Assembly: GCA_965220185.1 (NCBI GenBank)
Contig: OZ244807.1
Span: 2,232,001-2,296,000, forward strand
Source: Azotimanducus sp965220185
Lineage (GTDB): Bacteria; Pseudomonadota; Gammaproteobacteria; Pseudomonadales; Azotimanducaceae
DNA: 64,000 nucleotides
Direction of reading: 5' to 3'
Positions 9,046 to 18,065 of the stretch are shown piece by piece (position 1 is the stretch's first letter; every line of letters starts with the position of its first letter). Made by a program: the position numbers and the translations under genes. Under the pieces are notes generated by a model. The model worked only from the letters and a program-made list of their open reading frames with translations. It did no database searches and had not been told where the DNA came from.

Positions 9046-10340
9046 CAGTCGCCGTCGAACACGCGAATGAGGGATACTTGGCCGCGAATCTCCGGCATCG
9101 CCTGAATACAAGCGACGGCCTCGCGCATGTGCGATTCCGAGGTCGGATGTGTGATCAAAGCAACCGAAGCCTCGCCCGTTGCGGCGTGCCTTGCGGCGGC
9201 CTCAATCTCAGATTGAAGCAGCCTATCGATACCCACGCCCTGACCGGCAAGCACTTCCGTGAAACGCGCGAGCACGCCTGTTTTGTCATCCACTTGAGCG
9301 CGCATGTAGAAGGCGCTTGACGATTCGTCGCTGGCGATCTTCGCGATCTTCTCCCGGCGTTGGTCTGGCAGGCTGCCTGCGCTAAGGCCACCTGCGATAT
9401 CAAGCACATCCGAGAGCACTGAATTCGCCGTTGGCAGCGCACCGGCACCGGCGCCAATGTAGAGGCTCTTGCCGAGCGCATGACTCGTGACCTCGACCGC
9501 ATTGGTGACGCCGCGCACACGCGCAAGCAGATTTGACTGCGGCACAAGGGCAGGAAAGACGCACGTTTCAATATGCTCATCGACCCGTTGCGCGAGCCCA
9601 AGATGCCTCACGAAATAGCCGAGACGCTTGGCAAACGCAAGGTCCTCAAGGTCAATGCCGACAATGCCTTGCGTGCGCACGCGCCCGACATCAAAGGGAA
9701 TGCCCCATGCGAGCGATGCGAGAATCGCAAGCTTGTGCGCAGCGTCCACGCCGTCAATGTCGTAATCAGGCACAGCTTCGGCATAACCAAGCGCCTTGGC
9801 TTCGGCGAGCGCAGCCTCAAAACTCGCACCATCCTCGCCCATCCGAGAGAGCACGAAGTTGGTAGTGCCGTTGACAATGCCGGCAATGCGAGAAATATGA
9901 TCTCCGCCTAGGCTTTCGCGCATGGTCTTGATGATGGGAATGCCGCCACCCACCGATGCTTCGAATCCAATCGGTATGTTGCGTGCGCCAGCGAGTGAGA
10001 AGAGCGCATCGCCGTGCTTCGCGAGCACTTCCTTGTTGGCGGTGACGACCGGCTTGCCGAGTTCGAGCGCGCGCATCAGCAGGCTGCGCGCAGGCTCAAC
10101 GCCGCCGATCAGCTCGATCACCAGATCGACATCGGGGTCATCAATGAGCGCAGAGGGATCGGTCGAGAATTCGGCACCCTCCGGCATGCGTTCCGGCCGC
10201 GGTGTGCGGCTCGCGACGCGCGTGATGCACAGGTCTCGCCCAGCGCGCTCCGTCACGCGCGCGGGATCCCGCGTCATCAGCTCGATGAGCCCCGAAGCGA
10301 CTGTGCCGAGTCCGCAGATGCCAAGCTTGAGAGGTTTCAC
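9045..10340 (-). CDS. hom: Homoserine dehydrogenase
   Basis: A 431-residue enzyme that reduces aspartate semialdehyde to homoserine for threonine and methionine synthesis. The N-terminal NAD(P) site is GICGLGTVASGLIEL. The homoserine-binding core carries GIVNGTTNFVLSRM and VPDYDIDGVDAAHKLAILA. A C-terminal ACT domain of about 80 residues (AFYMRAQVDDKTGVLARF) suggests feedback control by threonine. It is a stand-alone enzyme, not fused to aspartokinase. The stop overlaps the recJ start. The murG-like gene follows with an 18-base gap in the upstream direction. Confidence 0.9.
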   Translation of the reverse strand: MKPLKLGICGLGTVASGLIELMTRDPARVTERAGRDLCITRVASRTPRPERMPEGAEFSTDPSALIDDPDVDLVIELIGGVEPARSLLMRALELGKPVVTANKEVLAKHGDALFSLAGARNIPIGFEASVGGGIPIIKTMRESLGGDHISRIAGIVNGTTNFVLSRMGEDGASFEAALAEAKALGYAEAVPDYDIDGVDAAHKLAILASLAWGIPFDVGRVRTQGIVGIDLEDLAFAKRLGYFVRHLGLAQRVDEHIETCVFPALVPQSNLLARVRGVTNAVEVTSHALGKSLYIGAGAGALPTANSVLSDVLDIAGGLSAGSLPDQRREKIAKIASDESSSAFYMRAQVDDKTGVLARFTEVLAGQGVGIDRLLQSEIEAAARHAATGEASVALITHPTSESHMREAVACIQAMPEIRGQVSLIRVFDGD

Positions 10341-10358
10341 ACCGTCATTTTGGCAGCT

Positions 10359-11438
10359 TTACTCGCCCGATGACAATTCGAGAATCAACCTCTCGACACG
10401 CTCGGCGGCATCGATCGAAGGATTGCCTTGCAATTGAGATTTCCATTCATCGAGGTTCTCCAGCATCTCGGAGACTTCGCCCGCGAGCGCTTCGCCGCTC
10501 AGCGACTCTTCGAGAAGCACGCGAGCCGCACCTTGCGCCTCGGCATAGCGGGCGTTTTCGATTTGTTCGCCGCGACTCGCAGCCCGCCCCAAAGGAACGA
10601 GCACGCTCGGAATGCCAAGCGCCATGAGCTCACCGAGCATGGTGGCGCCAGCGCGGCTCACCACAAGGTCTGCTGCCGCAAGCACATCGCCCCAGGTCTC
10701 GCCCAGATATTCAAACTGCTTGTAACCGGCCGCATTGTCAAAGGCATGATCAACCTGTCCTTGTCCGCAGATATGCACGATATGAGCGCGCTGCGTCAGT
10801 TCCAAAGGCACCTCGCGCACCGCCTTGTTGAGCATCGCCGAACCAAGACTGCCGCCGACGACGACGACAACCGGCTTGCCCGCTGGCGCTTCGATCAAGC
10901 GCCGCCCGGCCTCTGCATCACCCTCGAAGAGCGCAGGGCGCAGTGGCATTCCGGTCCATTCAACCCGCGCGCGCGTCTTGACCGCGCTGCCTTCAAAGTT
11001 CGTGCACACGAGCCGCGCGAATGGAAAGGCCATGCGATTGGCAAGACCGGCTGAGCGGTCCGACTCATGCACAATCACCGGAATCCGCAGCAACCACGCA
11101 GCCACCACCACTGGAAAGGACACATAGCCGCCCTTTGAAAACACAAGGCGCGGCCGCACGCCGCGCAGAATCGTCCACGCCTGGATCACACCAACGGGCA
11201 CGCGCAGCGCATCAACGAAATTCTCAAACGAAAAATAGCGACGAAGCTTGCCGCAGGTGATCTCATGGCAGACGACTGGCAACGCACTCAGCAAACGCGT
11301 TTCAAGACCTGATTTCGAGCCGATGAAATGCGCCTCCCAGCCGAGATCTGAGAAGCGCCGAATGAGCGGTTCGACGGGGAGCACATGGCCTGCCGTGCCG
11401 CCGCCAGTGAATACGAGCGTGCTAGCCGCTTGCCGCAT
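10359..11438 (-). CDS. murG: MurG-type N-acetylglucosaminyltransferase
   Basis: A family 28 glycosyltransferase of about 359 residues. It shows the MurG N-terminal glycine loop TLVFTGGGTAGHVLP, GLETRLL, VFSKGGYVSFP and the C-terminal SRAGATMLGELMALGIPSVLVPL donor-binding region. MurG adds GlcNAc to lipid I on the inner membrane face to make lipid II. The unusual point is context: it is not in a division/cell-wall cluster, so it may be the only murG moved away, or a diverged paralogue. The start was placed at the ATG at 11438, inside the end of hda; upstream residues look non-native. Confidence 0.75.
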   Translation of the reverse strand: MRQAASTLVFTGGGTAGHVLPVEPLIRRFSDLGWEAHFIGSKSGLETRLLSALPVVCHEITCGKLRRYFSFENFVDALRVPVGVIQAWTILRGVRPRLVFSKGGYVSFPVVVAAWLLRIPVIVHESDRSAGLANRMAFPFARLVCTNFEGSAVKTRARVEWTGMPLRPALFEGDAEAGRRLIEAPAGKPVVVVVGGSLGSAMLNKAVREVPLELTQRAHIVHICGQGQVDHAFDNAAGYKQFEYLGETWGDVLAAADLVVSRAGATMLGELMALGIPSVLVPLGRAASRGEQIENARYAEAQGAARVLLEESLSGEALAGEVSEMLENLDEWKSQLQGNPSIDAAERVERLILELSSGE

Positions 11439-12126
11439 CATCCACCTCCAGAAGGATCTCGCGCACCAGCGGCACTGTGACCGGCCGCTTGTCCGAAAGC
11501 GCTCGCTTGTCAATGATGCGCACGAGCGCCATGAGCCTGCCGAGATTGCGGTTGTGCCGGCTAAGGATGAATTTCAACACTTCGGCGCTCAAGCGAAAGC
11601 CTCGCGCGCGCGCAAAGTTCAGGAGCACATTGGTTTTGACATCGTCGCTCAATGGGTCGAGCCAGACAACCTCGGCCATGCCGAGTCGCGTGCGCAGGTC
11701 GCGCAGCGCACAGCCATAGCCAGCAGGGCCATCGCCTGATGCGAAGAGCGTTGGCAGCATTAGGCGCCTGCGCGTATCGATCAAGTGCATCAGCCACTGC
11801 TCGCGTTCGCGCTTGCCGAGCAGCCGGTGCATCTCATCAATTGCGAGAAACGGCAGCCGCGCAAGCTCGGACTCGCGGGCCGTTTGAGACCAGTCCTGCC
11901 AGCGAACGGCAGATGCCGGCCACGCCCGCATCGCACGGCACACGGCTTCGACAAGATGCGATTTGCCGCTGCCGGAGTCGCCCGCAAGCCAGATGAGGCG
12001 GAACTCGGGCGCCGCGCGCGCAAGCGCTTCGAGCCTTTGCAGTGCCTCCTCATTGCCGTGCGCAACAAAGTTCTCAAAAGTGCGCTCTTCCGGAAAGCCG
12101 ATCTCTTCAAGGACAAGCTGGCTCAA
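11422..12126 (-). CDS. hda: DnaA-inactivator protein Hda
   Basis: A 234-residue AAA+ DnaA-like protein that promotes hydrolysis of DnaA-bound ATP together with the sliding clamp, preventing re-initiation. The Walker A is GDSGSGKSHLV and the Walker B is LAIDEMHRL. The N-terminal LSQLVLEEIGF contains a clamp-binding-like QLVL segment. I chose the TTG at 12126, which overlaps the previous stop (TTGA) and puts the clamp motif at the extreme N-terminus as in Hda. The longer ORF (from 12249) would read through the upstream gene. Its gene order with the two upstream genes is a common gammaproteobacterial one. Confidence 0.85.
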   Translation of the reverse strand: MSQLVLEEIGFPEERTFENFVAHGNEEALQRLEALARAAPEFRLIWLAGDSGSGKSHLVEAVCRAMRAWPASAVRWQDWSQTARESELARLPFLAIDEMHRLLGKREREQWLMHLIDTRRRLMLPTLFASGDGPAGYGCALRDLRTRLGMAEVVWLDPLSDDVKTNVLLNFARARGFRLSAEVLKFILSRHNRNLGRLMALVRIIDKRALSDKRPVTVPLVREILLEVDDAASG

Positions 12127-12710
12127 CGCGCCTCCCGCCGTGCTTTCAGAAGGGCGATGCCGTGCGTGCCGTAGTTCCATAGATATTCCAGCAGAGAGGC
12201 GAGCGACACGGTCACGACAATCAGCACCAGCCCGAATTCGACGCTCCACCTTGCCAGCTCAGACACGAAGGGCACCTGCACCTGGGTTAACAAGACGACA
12301 ACGATCAGCACCATGATCGCGGCGCTGCATGATTTTCCGAAAAAGGTCGGCGCCGGCGTCAGATAGCCGATGAGATAGCGATAGATGGCGGCGGCGCCAA
12401 GCAGAACAATGTCTCTGCCTACAAGCGCCAAGGTTGCGATGAGCGGCAGCACGCCCGCGACCGTCAAGGTGACCAAGGACACCACCAAGAGCAGCTTGTC
12501 GGCCGTCGGGTCGAGCACGCGGCCAATGCTTGATTCCCAAGCAAACCTGCGCGCGAGCCATCCGTCGACCAGGTCGCTGACCGCCGCACACAAGAACAAG
12601 GCGAGCGCCAAGTCAAACCAGCGTTCGGCGATGCACAAGCCAATCGGCAGCACCAGCAATAGTCGAATAGCCGTGAGCGCATTTGGCAGGTAGGAAAAAT
12701 AGCTTCTCAT
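12123..12710 (-). CDS. CDP-alcohol phosphatidyltransferase family protein
   Basis: A 195-residue inner-membrane enzyme related to PgsA. The CDP-alcohol signature is visible as DLVDGWLAR, then an 8-residue gap to G and LDPTADK; these conserved Asp residues bind the metal and CDP. There are about five hydrophobic segments. It may make phosphatidylglycerophosphate or a related lipid; because many gammaproteobacteria have this hda-linked paralogue beside a separate pgsA, I leave it unnamed. It overlaps DUF2066 upstream and hda downstream by 4 bases each, so all three are one operon. Confidence 0.8.
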   Translation of the reverse strand: MRSYFSYLPNALTAIRLLLVLPIGLCIAERWFDLALALFLCAAVSDLVDGWLARRFAWESSIGRVLDPTADKLLLVVSLVTLTVAGVLPLIATLALVGRDIVLLGAAAIYRYLIGYLTPAPTFFGKSCSAAIMVLIVVVLLTQVQVPFVSELARWSVEFGLVLIVVTVSLASLLEYLWNYGTHGIALLKARREAR

Positions 12711-13771
12711 CGCGGCTCACTTCGCGCTCGCCAGATCATGCGCCTCTCGCCTTCGGGCAGGTTCACGACAAATGTCGGGACGAGGCGACGGTCTTGCGCA
12801 AGCAAGTCGAGAAACCCTTCCCACGAGGTCGCAAGCCACACATCGAGCGTCAGAAGGTCCTTGGTCATCTCGCGAAGCTCAGCGCGTTCGACGCCGTCAA
12901 GCGTCCGCAAGTAGCGGAAGAGCGCGGAGTATTCAGCGAGCGCACGCACGCCTTCGACCGAGATTCGCACTCGCTCGCCGCCGCCCATATCGAGCGCAAA
13001 GCGGCTCGACAGCGATTCAAGCGCAAACCCTAGGCCATCGCGGGCGATATCCTCCGCCTCGCCACTAGTTTCGACCTCAGAGACCGGCGCACCGGGCTGC
13101 GAGAGCGTCCATTTGCCCGACCAGCGGCCACCTTCACGCCTCGCTGCCCGTCCGATGAGAATGAATTCAGTGTCGTAGCGACGGCTCGCTCGACGCAGCG
13201 CGTCAAAGAACAAGCCGCGCAGCAGCATCGGCGTCATCTCAAGGCGCTCATCGATGTCCATCAAGGGGAATATCAGCGGCACGCCGAACTCGGTTGCGCT
13301 GTTCTGTATAGCGTCCGCGATGGCGTGGGTTGACGCGGCGTCGAGTATGATTTCGCCCGTCTCACCTTCGATGAGCACCCAAGCCATCACGCGCGGACGC
13401 TCCAACGACCATACGGCGAGTCCCGCATCTTCGATGATTTGCCTAACGGCACGCGGGTCGAAGCGGACATTGATCGCGGAACCACCATCCGTGCGGCGCT
13501 CATAGCCGAAGCTCAGCGCTAGCTGATCAGCTTGTTCAAGCGCTGTGCGCACGGACTCGAAGCTGCCCACCTGACGCTGTCCGGTCATACGGCGCAGCAC
13601 GATTGTGAGCGCCTGCTGAAGTGCCCGTGCACGGACGCCCTCACTTCGGTCGGAGACCTCCAAGAGGACGGAATAGTATTGTTCGCTGGTGGCATTCTGG
13701 GCATTTAACATTCCGCTCGCGAGCAGCAGCACGGTCACCACCAACAACTGAATTCCAATTGAACGCGCCAT
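12707..13771 (-). CDS. DUF2066 secreted protein
   Basis: A 354-residue protein with an N-terminal signal peptide (hydrophobic residues 6-22, cleavage near NAQ). The body matches the DUF2066 family: SVLLEVSDRSEGVRARALQ, then LRRMTGQ near residue 65. The function of the family is unknown. It is the first gene of the DUF2066, phosphatidyltransferase and hda operon and is divergent from purM across about 70 bases, an order I recognise from other gammaproteobacteria. The protein is probably periplasmic. No membrane segment is seen beyond the signal. Confidence 0.75.
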   Translation of the reverse strand: MARSIGIQLLVVTVLLLASGMLNAQNATSEQYYSVLLEVSDRSEGVRARALQQALTIVLRRMTGQRQVGSFESVRTALEQADQLALSFGYERRTDGGSAINVRFDPRAVRQIIEDAGLAVWSLERPRVMAWVLIEGETGEIILDAASTHAIADAIQNSATEFGVPLIFPLMDIDERLEMTPMLLRGLFFDALRRASRRYDTEFILIGRAARREGGRWSGKWTLSQPGAPVSEVETSGEAEDIARDGLGFALESLSSRFALDMGGGERVRISVEGVRALAEYSALFRYLRTLDGVERAELREMTKDLLTLDVWLATSWEGFLDLLAQDRRLVPTFVVNLPEGERRMIWRARSEPR

Positions 13772-13840
13772 GCCAAGACAAAGTGATTCTCAAGAGAGTC
13801 ATTGTATAGTGTGCCGTTTGAAAAACTTTGGAGCTCGACA

Positions 13841-14842
13841 GTGACCACGTATAAGCAGGCGGGTGTCGATATTGATGCTGGTGCCGAGCTTGTGAGGCGC
13901 ATCGCTCCCTTGGCCCAATCAACACAAACCGGCTACTCCATTACAGATATTGGTGGCTTCGCGGGCCTGACAGCAATCCCAAACGGGTTCCGCGAGCCGG
14001 TGCTGGTCTCCGGCACCGACGGCGTCGGCACCAAGCTCGAATTGCTCGCCGAACGCGGTGATTTCGAAACTGCCGGCATCGATCTTGTCGCCATGTGTGT
14101 CAACGATATCATTGTAAGCGGCGCCGATCCGCTCCTGTTTCTTGACTATTACGCGACGGGGGAACTTGATGTTGATGCCGCCGAGAAGGTCGTGAGCGGC
14201 ATCGCTGAGGGATGTCGTGTGGCTGGCTGCTCGCTCGCTGGCGGCGAGACAGCTGAAATGCCGGGCTTCTACGACCATGGCCGCTTCGACCTTGCCGGCT
14301 TCGCGGTCGGCGTAGTCGAACGCTCGGAAATTATCGATGGCTCCAAGATCGAACCCGGCGATGCACTCGTGGGGCTCGCCTCATCAGGCGCCCATGCCAA
14401 CGGCTTCTCGCTGGTGCGAAATGTAATCAAGATTTCGGACGAACTGCCCGAGTCGGTGATCAATCAACTCCTCGCGCCCACTCGGATCTATGCACGCTCG
14501 ATTCAAGCCGTGAAGGCCAAGGTCAGCATTCGCGGCATGGCGCACATCACAGGCGGCGGCCTTGCCGACAACATTCCGCGCATGCTGCCGGAAGGCATGC
14601 AAGCGCTCCTGCGCCCAGCGAACTGGCGGATGCACAAGGCGTTCTCCGAACTGCAGGCAGCAGGCAAAATATCCGACTCGGAAATGCGCCGCGTGTTTAA
14701 TTGCGGCATCGGCTTTGTCATCGCCGTGGCGTCAAACGAGGCGCCTGACTTGGTGAGCGCACTCGCGGAAGCTGGCGAGCGGGCGTTCGTGTGCGGCTGG
14801 GTCGAAGAAGGGGCTTCAGAAAAAGTTGGGTTTATTGGCTAG
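13841..14842 (+). CDS. purM: Phosphoribosylformylglycinamidine cyclo-ligase
   Basis: A 333-residue AIR synthetase (ATP-dependent ring closure in purine synthesis). The N-terminal YKQAGVDIDAG, the catalytic-region SGTDGVGTKL, GGETAEMPGFY and the glycine-rich HITGGGLADNIPR are all family hallmarks. I place the start at the GTG at 13841, preceded by GGAG, because the ATG at 13802 adds 13 residues not seen in PurM. purM is often followed by purN; here it is followed by hairpins and a convergent SDR gene instead. A TATAGT box at 13804-13809 is a plausible -10. Confidence 0.9.
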   Translation: MTTYKQAGVDIDAGAELVRRIAPLAQSTQTGYSITDIGGFAGLTAIPNGFREPVLVSGTDGVGTKLELLAERGDFETAGIDLVAMCVNDIIVSGADPLLFLDYYATGELDVDAAEKVVSGIAEGCRVAGCSLAGGETAEMPGFYDHGRFDLAGFAVGVVERSEIIDGSKIEPGDALVGLASSGAHANGFSLVRNVIKISDELPESVINQLLAPTRIYARSIQAVKAKVSIRGMAHITGGGLADNIPRMLPEGMQALLRPANWRMHKAFSELQAAGKISDSEMRRVFNCGIGFVIAVASNEAPDLVSALAEAGERAFVCGWVEEGASEKVGFIG

Positions 14843-14930
14843 CGGCTCGGCTCGCGCTGCGCACTGGCGGAGCAAGGTTTTGCGTTTGCTGCCGGTGGAC
14901 TGTTGCTGCCGGCGTCCTGCCATGATGTGC

Positions 14931-15026
14931 CTGCTTCGCAGCACCCCCAGGGCTGCCTTCCTTGGCAGCCCGTTCGGGACTCGCGAAGCAGTGCTCCGCG
15001 TCCTGCAAAGCTGCGCTTTGCAGGAC
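14931..15026. terminator. Nested hairpins between convergent genes
   Basis: GGGCTGCC (14950-14957) pairs with GGCAGCCC (14964-14971). CTGCTTCG (14931-14938) pairs with CGAAGCAG (14984-14991) around it. GTCCTGCAAAG (15000-15010) pairs with CTTTGCAGGAC (15016-15026). There is no U-tract, so these may be REP-like or a bidirectional terminator for purM and the SDR gene. Confidence 0.5.
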
Positions 15027-15032
15027 CGTCCC

Positions 15033-15776
15033 TCACCCCCCATCAACCTTAATAATCGCTCCAGTTGTGAAGGATGAGGCGGTCGACGCGAGATACAAGG
15101 CGGCGCCGACGATCTCCTCGGGGTCTCCGCCGCGGCGCAGCGCCTTTAACTTAGCGCGCTCGTTGAAGGCCTCCATGTCCCATGCTTTCGAGATGTCCGT
15201 TAAGAACGGTCCCGGCATAATGCAGTTGACGCGCACCCTGGGGCCGAGCACCTGCGCAAGCGTCTCGGTCAAGTTGTTGAGCCCGGCCTTCGCTGCGCCG
15301 TAAACAGCTGCATCGGGAGCAGGATGCACAGCAGCCGTGCTGCTGACATTGATAATGCTGCCGCCGTCGCCTTTCGCCATGCGAGAACCAATGAGCGCGG
15401 CGAGCCGGAACGGTCCTTTGAGATTCACCGCAATCACCTTGTCGAAGAGCGCTTCGTTGACTGCCTCAAGCGAAGGATAGAGCGGCGACATGCCAGCATT
15501 GTTCACCAGAATATCGATCTCGCCAAAGGCCGCGTACGCGTCCTCCACGAGACGATCGATCTGCTGCCAGTCGCCGATATGAATACTTACGGGAAGCGCC
15601 CGCCGCCCGAGCGCTTCGATTTCGTGCGCGAGCGCCTCGCAGCTCTCCTGCTTGCGGCTTACGACCACCAGATCCGCGCCTCGCTCGGCGAAGGCAAGGC
15701 ACATGGAGCGACCAAGCCCGCGACTACCGCCAGTGACCAAAGCAACTTTGCCAGTCAGGTCGAATAAGTCAGCCAT
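15033..15776 (-). CDS. Short-chain dehydrogenase/reductase
   Basis: A 247-residue classical SDR. The cofactor loop TGGSRGLGRS, the NNAG motif and the YGAAK catalytic Tyr-Lys pair are visible, with the Ser in INVSSTAA. Such enzymes oxidise or reduce a secondary alcohol or ketone with NAD(P); the substrate is not readable. The ATG at 15776 gives MADLFDLTGKVALVTGG, the normal N-terminal spacing; an in-frame ATG six codons earlier is less likely. It is a monocistronic gene converging on purM. Confidence 0.85.
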   Translation of the reverse strand: MADLFDLTGKVALVTGGSRGLGRSMCLAFAERGADLVVVSRKQESCEALAHEIEALGRRALPVSIHIGDWQQIDRLVEDAYAAFGEIDILVNNAGMSPLYPSLEAVNEALFDKVIAVNLKGPFRLAALIGSRMAKGDGGSIINVSSTAAVHPAPDAAVYGAAKAGLNNLTETLAQVLGPRVRVNCIMPGPFLTDISKAWDMEAFNERAKLKALRRGGDPEEIVGAALYLASTASSFTTGAIIKVDGG

Positions 15777-15925
15777 GTCGAGTCTCGTTCGCAAACATCA
15801 TGCAATCATGCCACACAGCGGCAGCAGCGCCGTTCACTTCACGCATTCGCACGATATTCTCGACGCAGCAGGAACCCTCCCATGACCAGACCACTCGTTG
15901 ATCTTCCGAGTGGCGCAAGGAATGG

Positions 15926-16630
15926 TTAGGGGCTGACGGACGCTCGCTCGATGCGCGTTTTTTCAATCAGCATCTCGGCAATGCGCAGCGCATCTATCGA
16001 CGCACCCTGACCGATCACGACGTAGCGATTATCCACCACAAGCGTCGGCACCGACACGATGCCAAGGGCGCGGCCAAGCTCATCGGCTCGCTGCATGGCG
16101 CGGTCAACGCGGACGCCATTGAATGAACGCAGGAAGGCTTCGTGGTCGCCTGCCGCGACAAAGTCTGCAAATCGTTCCGCCGTGCCCAAGTTTCGTCCGC
16201 GAACGCTGATGGCATCAAACAAGTCGCTATGATGCGCTTCCAATAGGCCGAGATCGCGCATCGCAAAGTGGCCGCGCGCAAACACGTTCCACTCTGGATT
16301 GCCAACAAAAGGCACGCGATTGAACTCGACATCGTCCGGTAATTCCGCCACCCAGTCCTCCAGCCTCGGTTCGAGCGTCGCGCACGCAGCGCAGCCGTAG
16401 GAGAAGAACTCCGTCACCAAGATCGGTGAATCAGCCGGCACCAGCATGCCAGGGACTTCACGGTAGGTGCGTCCTTCGTCAAGCACAAGCGCTGTCGGCT
16501 TCGACGACAAATAGATGCCGACGCCGACAACAAGGATGGCGACCACGGCCGCCGCGCCAACCACTGTCATGCGCAGGCGATGCAATCGCTTATCCTCAGC
16601 CCGCTCATTCGCGCCCTTGCGCTTTGCCAT
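15926..16630 (-). CDS. DsbA-like thiol:disulfide oxidoreductase
   Basis: A 234-residue membrane-anchored thioredoxin-fold protein. Residues 21-42 form a single membrane segment after a very basic N-terminus. The active site is FFSYGCAACATLEPR (Cys80 and Cys83) and the cis-proline is in GIVSVPTLVV. DsbA proteins oxidise cysteines of secreted proteins in the periplasm. The start is ATG at 16630 with GGAGGT five bases upstream; a GTG one codon earlier is too close to that site. The CAAC dipeptide differs from the CPHC of classical DsbA, so redox strength may differ. Confidence 0.8.
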   Translation of the reverse strand: MAKRKGANERAEDKRLHRLRMTVVGAAAVVAILVVGVGIYLSSKPTALVLDEGRTYREVPGMLVPADSPILVTEFFSYGCAACATLEPRLEDWVAELPDDVEFNRVPFVGNPEWNVFARGHFAMRDLGLLEAHHSDLFDAISVRGRNLGTAERFADFVAAGDHEAFLRSFNGVRVDRAMQRADELGRALGIVSVPTLVVDNRYVVIGQGASIDALRIAEMLIEKTRIERASVSP

Positions 16631-16712
16631 CACATACCTCCGTCAATGCTTGATTTCAAGGGCGAGACTTATGAACGGTTGCGACGAGAAAGTCAAGCCG
16701 ATCAACCAGCTG

Positions 16713-17951
16713 CTAGTCAGTCTCGCCACCCCGCCGCCGATACACCCACGGCGGTTGTACGCTCGCGCGCCACATGCCGCGTCGTTCCCGCTGCGCCGCC
16801 TCAAGCTCATGCCAAGCATCGTCGGAACCGGTACCAATCGGCACCGCATAGCCATCGTGCACAAGTCGCCGCCCCAGACGGTGGGGGCGCAGCTCCGGGG
16901 CAAAGAACCCGCCGCCGCTCTCCACTGGCAAGGGCTGGCCTTCATCAAGCAGACACAAGGCGGCAACGGAGCGCTCACCCGAGCTGACCAGCGGCCAGCA
17001 CAGCACGAGCGTATCCTGCACCAGCGACTGGAGGTGCGCCGTTGCTTCCTGTCCGCAATTGAATTGTTCGCCGCTCGCAAGCAAACAGGTCTGATTGCGC
17101 TCAAGCGCATCCACGCCGAGCAGATCCACCTCCCAGCCCTGCATGAACAGCGTATCACCGTCCACGGCATTGGCGACCGTCGGGCCGAGAAGGCCATTCT
17201 CTTGTCCTGTCATGTCGGACAACAGCGGGTTCAAATGATAGGCGATCGCCGCGACGAGCAAGCACGCGGCGACCGCCATGCGCGGCAGCCCAAAGTGAAT
17301 AGGCACTGAATACAACGCCAAGTGCAGCTCGGCAAGCGCAGGGCGAACTTGCGTCATAGCGAAGTGGGTATTCACGGCAAGCAGAAGAAGAAACACCAGC
17401 GGCCCGGCTGAGCTGTCAACGCCGACCGTTGTCAGCCGTCCAGCAAAAAGAAACCCAACCAGCCCAATCAAGTTGCCGTAGAACAACGCCCAGACCACGA
17501 GAAAGACGCCGAGACCTGTCATGACTCGTCGGTCTGCGGTGGGCTCGAGGAGATTGATCAGCGGCGGATTCAGTCGAACCATGTCGCGAATCATCTGCAC
17601 CTTCAAGGTACTGGACTGGAACAAGCGGCAGATGTGGCGCACGCGCGTCACCAGCATCCACTGGATAAGGATTCCGAACGCCACACCGATATGCGGCAAG
17701 AAACTGGTCGGCACCTGATACTCGCCGATGTACACAGAATCCAACGTGATGTCGCGTTGCAGGCGCATGAGGCCAGCGAATAGCAAGGTCAGCGCCATCC
17801 CCCCAAAGGTCCACCAAGACAAGATGCCGAGCGCATCAATGGAGCGAATAATCGCGGTCGCTTGCACACTCAAGGCAGGAATGACACCCTGCTTCTCATC
17901 GTTGCCGAGATTGACTAAGTCAGGCTTATCGCCTTCCTGTGTGTCGCTCAT
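16713..17951 (-). CDS. Membrane protein fused to SNase-like domain
   Basis: A 412-residue protein. Residues 40-260 hold several hydrophobic segments (around 45-62, 85-105, 150-175, 185-200 and 225-240). The C-terminal 150 residues follow the staphylococcal-nuclease-like (thermonuclease) pattern: NAVDGDTLFMQGWEVDLLGV, then NCGQEATAHL, a Cys-containing CWPLV region, CLLDEGQPL, HDGYAVPIG and the closing AAQRERRGMW. The usual catalytic Arg and Glu residues are not all evident (LLGVDALERNQ keeps a partial site), so nuclease activity is uncertain. The combination is unusual. The gene stands alone between DsbA-like and LLM genes. Confidence 0.6.
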   Translation of the reverse strand: MSDTQEGDKPDLVNLGNDEKQGVIPALSVQATAIIRSIDALGILSWWTFGGMALTLLFAGLMRLQRDITLDSVYIGEYQVPTSFLPHIGVAFGILIQWMLVTRVRHICRLFQSSTLKVQMIRDMVRLNPPLINLLEPTADRRVMTGLGVFLVVWALFYGNLIGLVGFLFAGRLTTVGVDSSAGPLVFLLLLAVNTHFAMTQVRPALAELHLALYSVPIHFGLPRMAVAACLLVAAIAYHLNPLLSDMTGQENGLLGPTVANAVDGDTLFMQGWEVDLLGVDALERNQTCLLASGEQFNCGQEATAHLQSLVQDTLVLCWPLVSSGERSVAALCLLDEGQPLPVESGGGFFAPELRPHRLGRRLVHDGYAVPIGTGSDDAWHELEAAQRERRGMWRASVQPPWVYRRRGGETD

Positions 17952-18065
17952 GATCGGCGCGCAGCCTGAGAGATAAGGGTGTTCACATTAGCACGCCGTG
18001 CGGCAATTCTTGCTTGTGGTAGTCTGCTTTGCTTTGACCATTCTGCACACAGGACCGCTCACGCA

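Noticed and set aside
14931..15026. Possible small RNA or riboswitch between purM and the SDR gene.
   Set aside because: Hairpins fit convergent termination or REP-like repeats; no conserved riboswitch core is visible.
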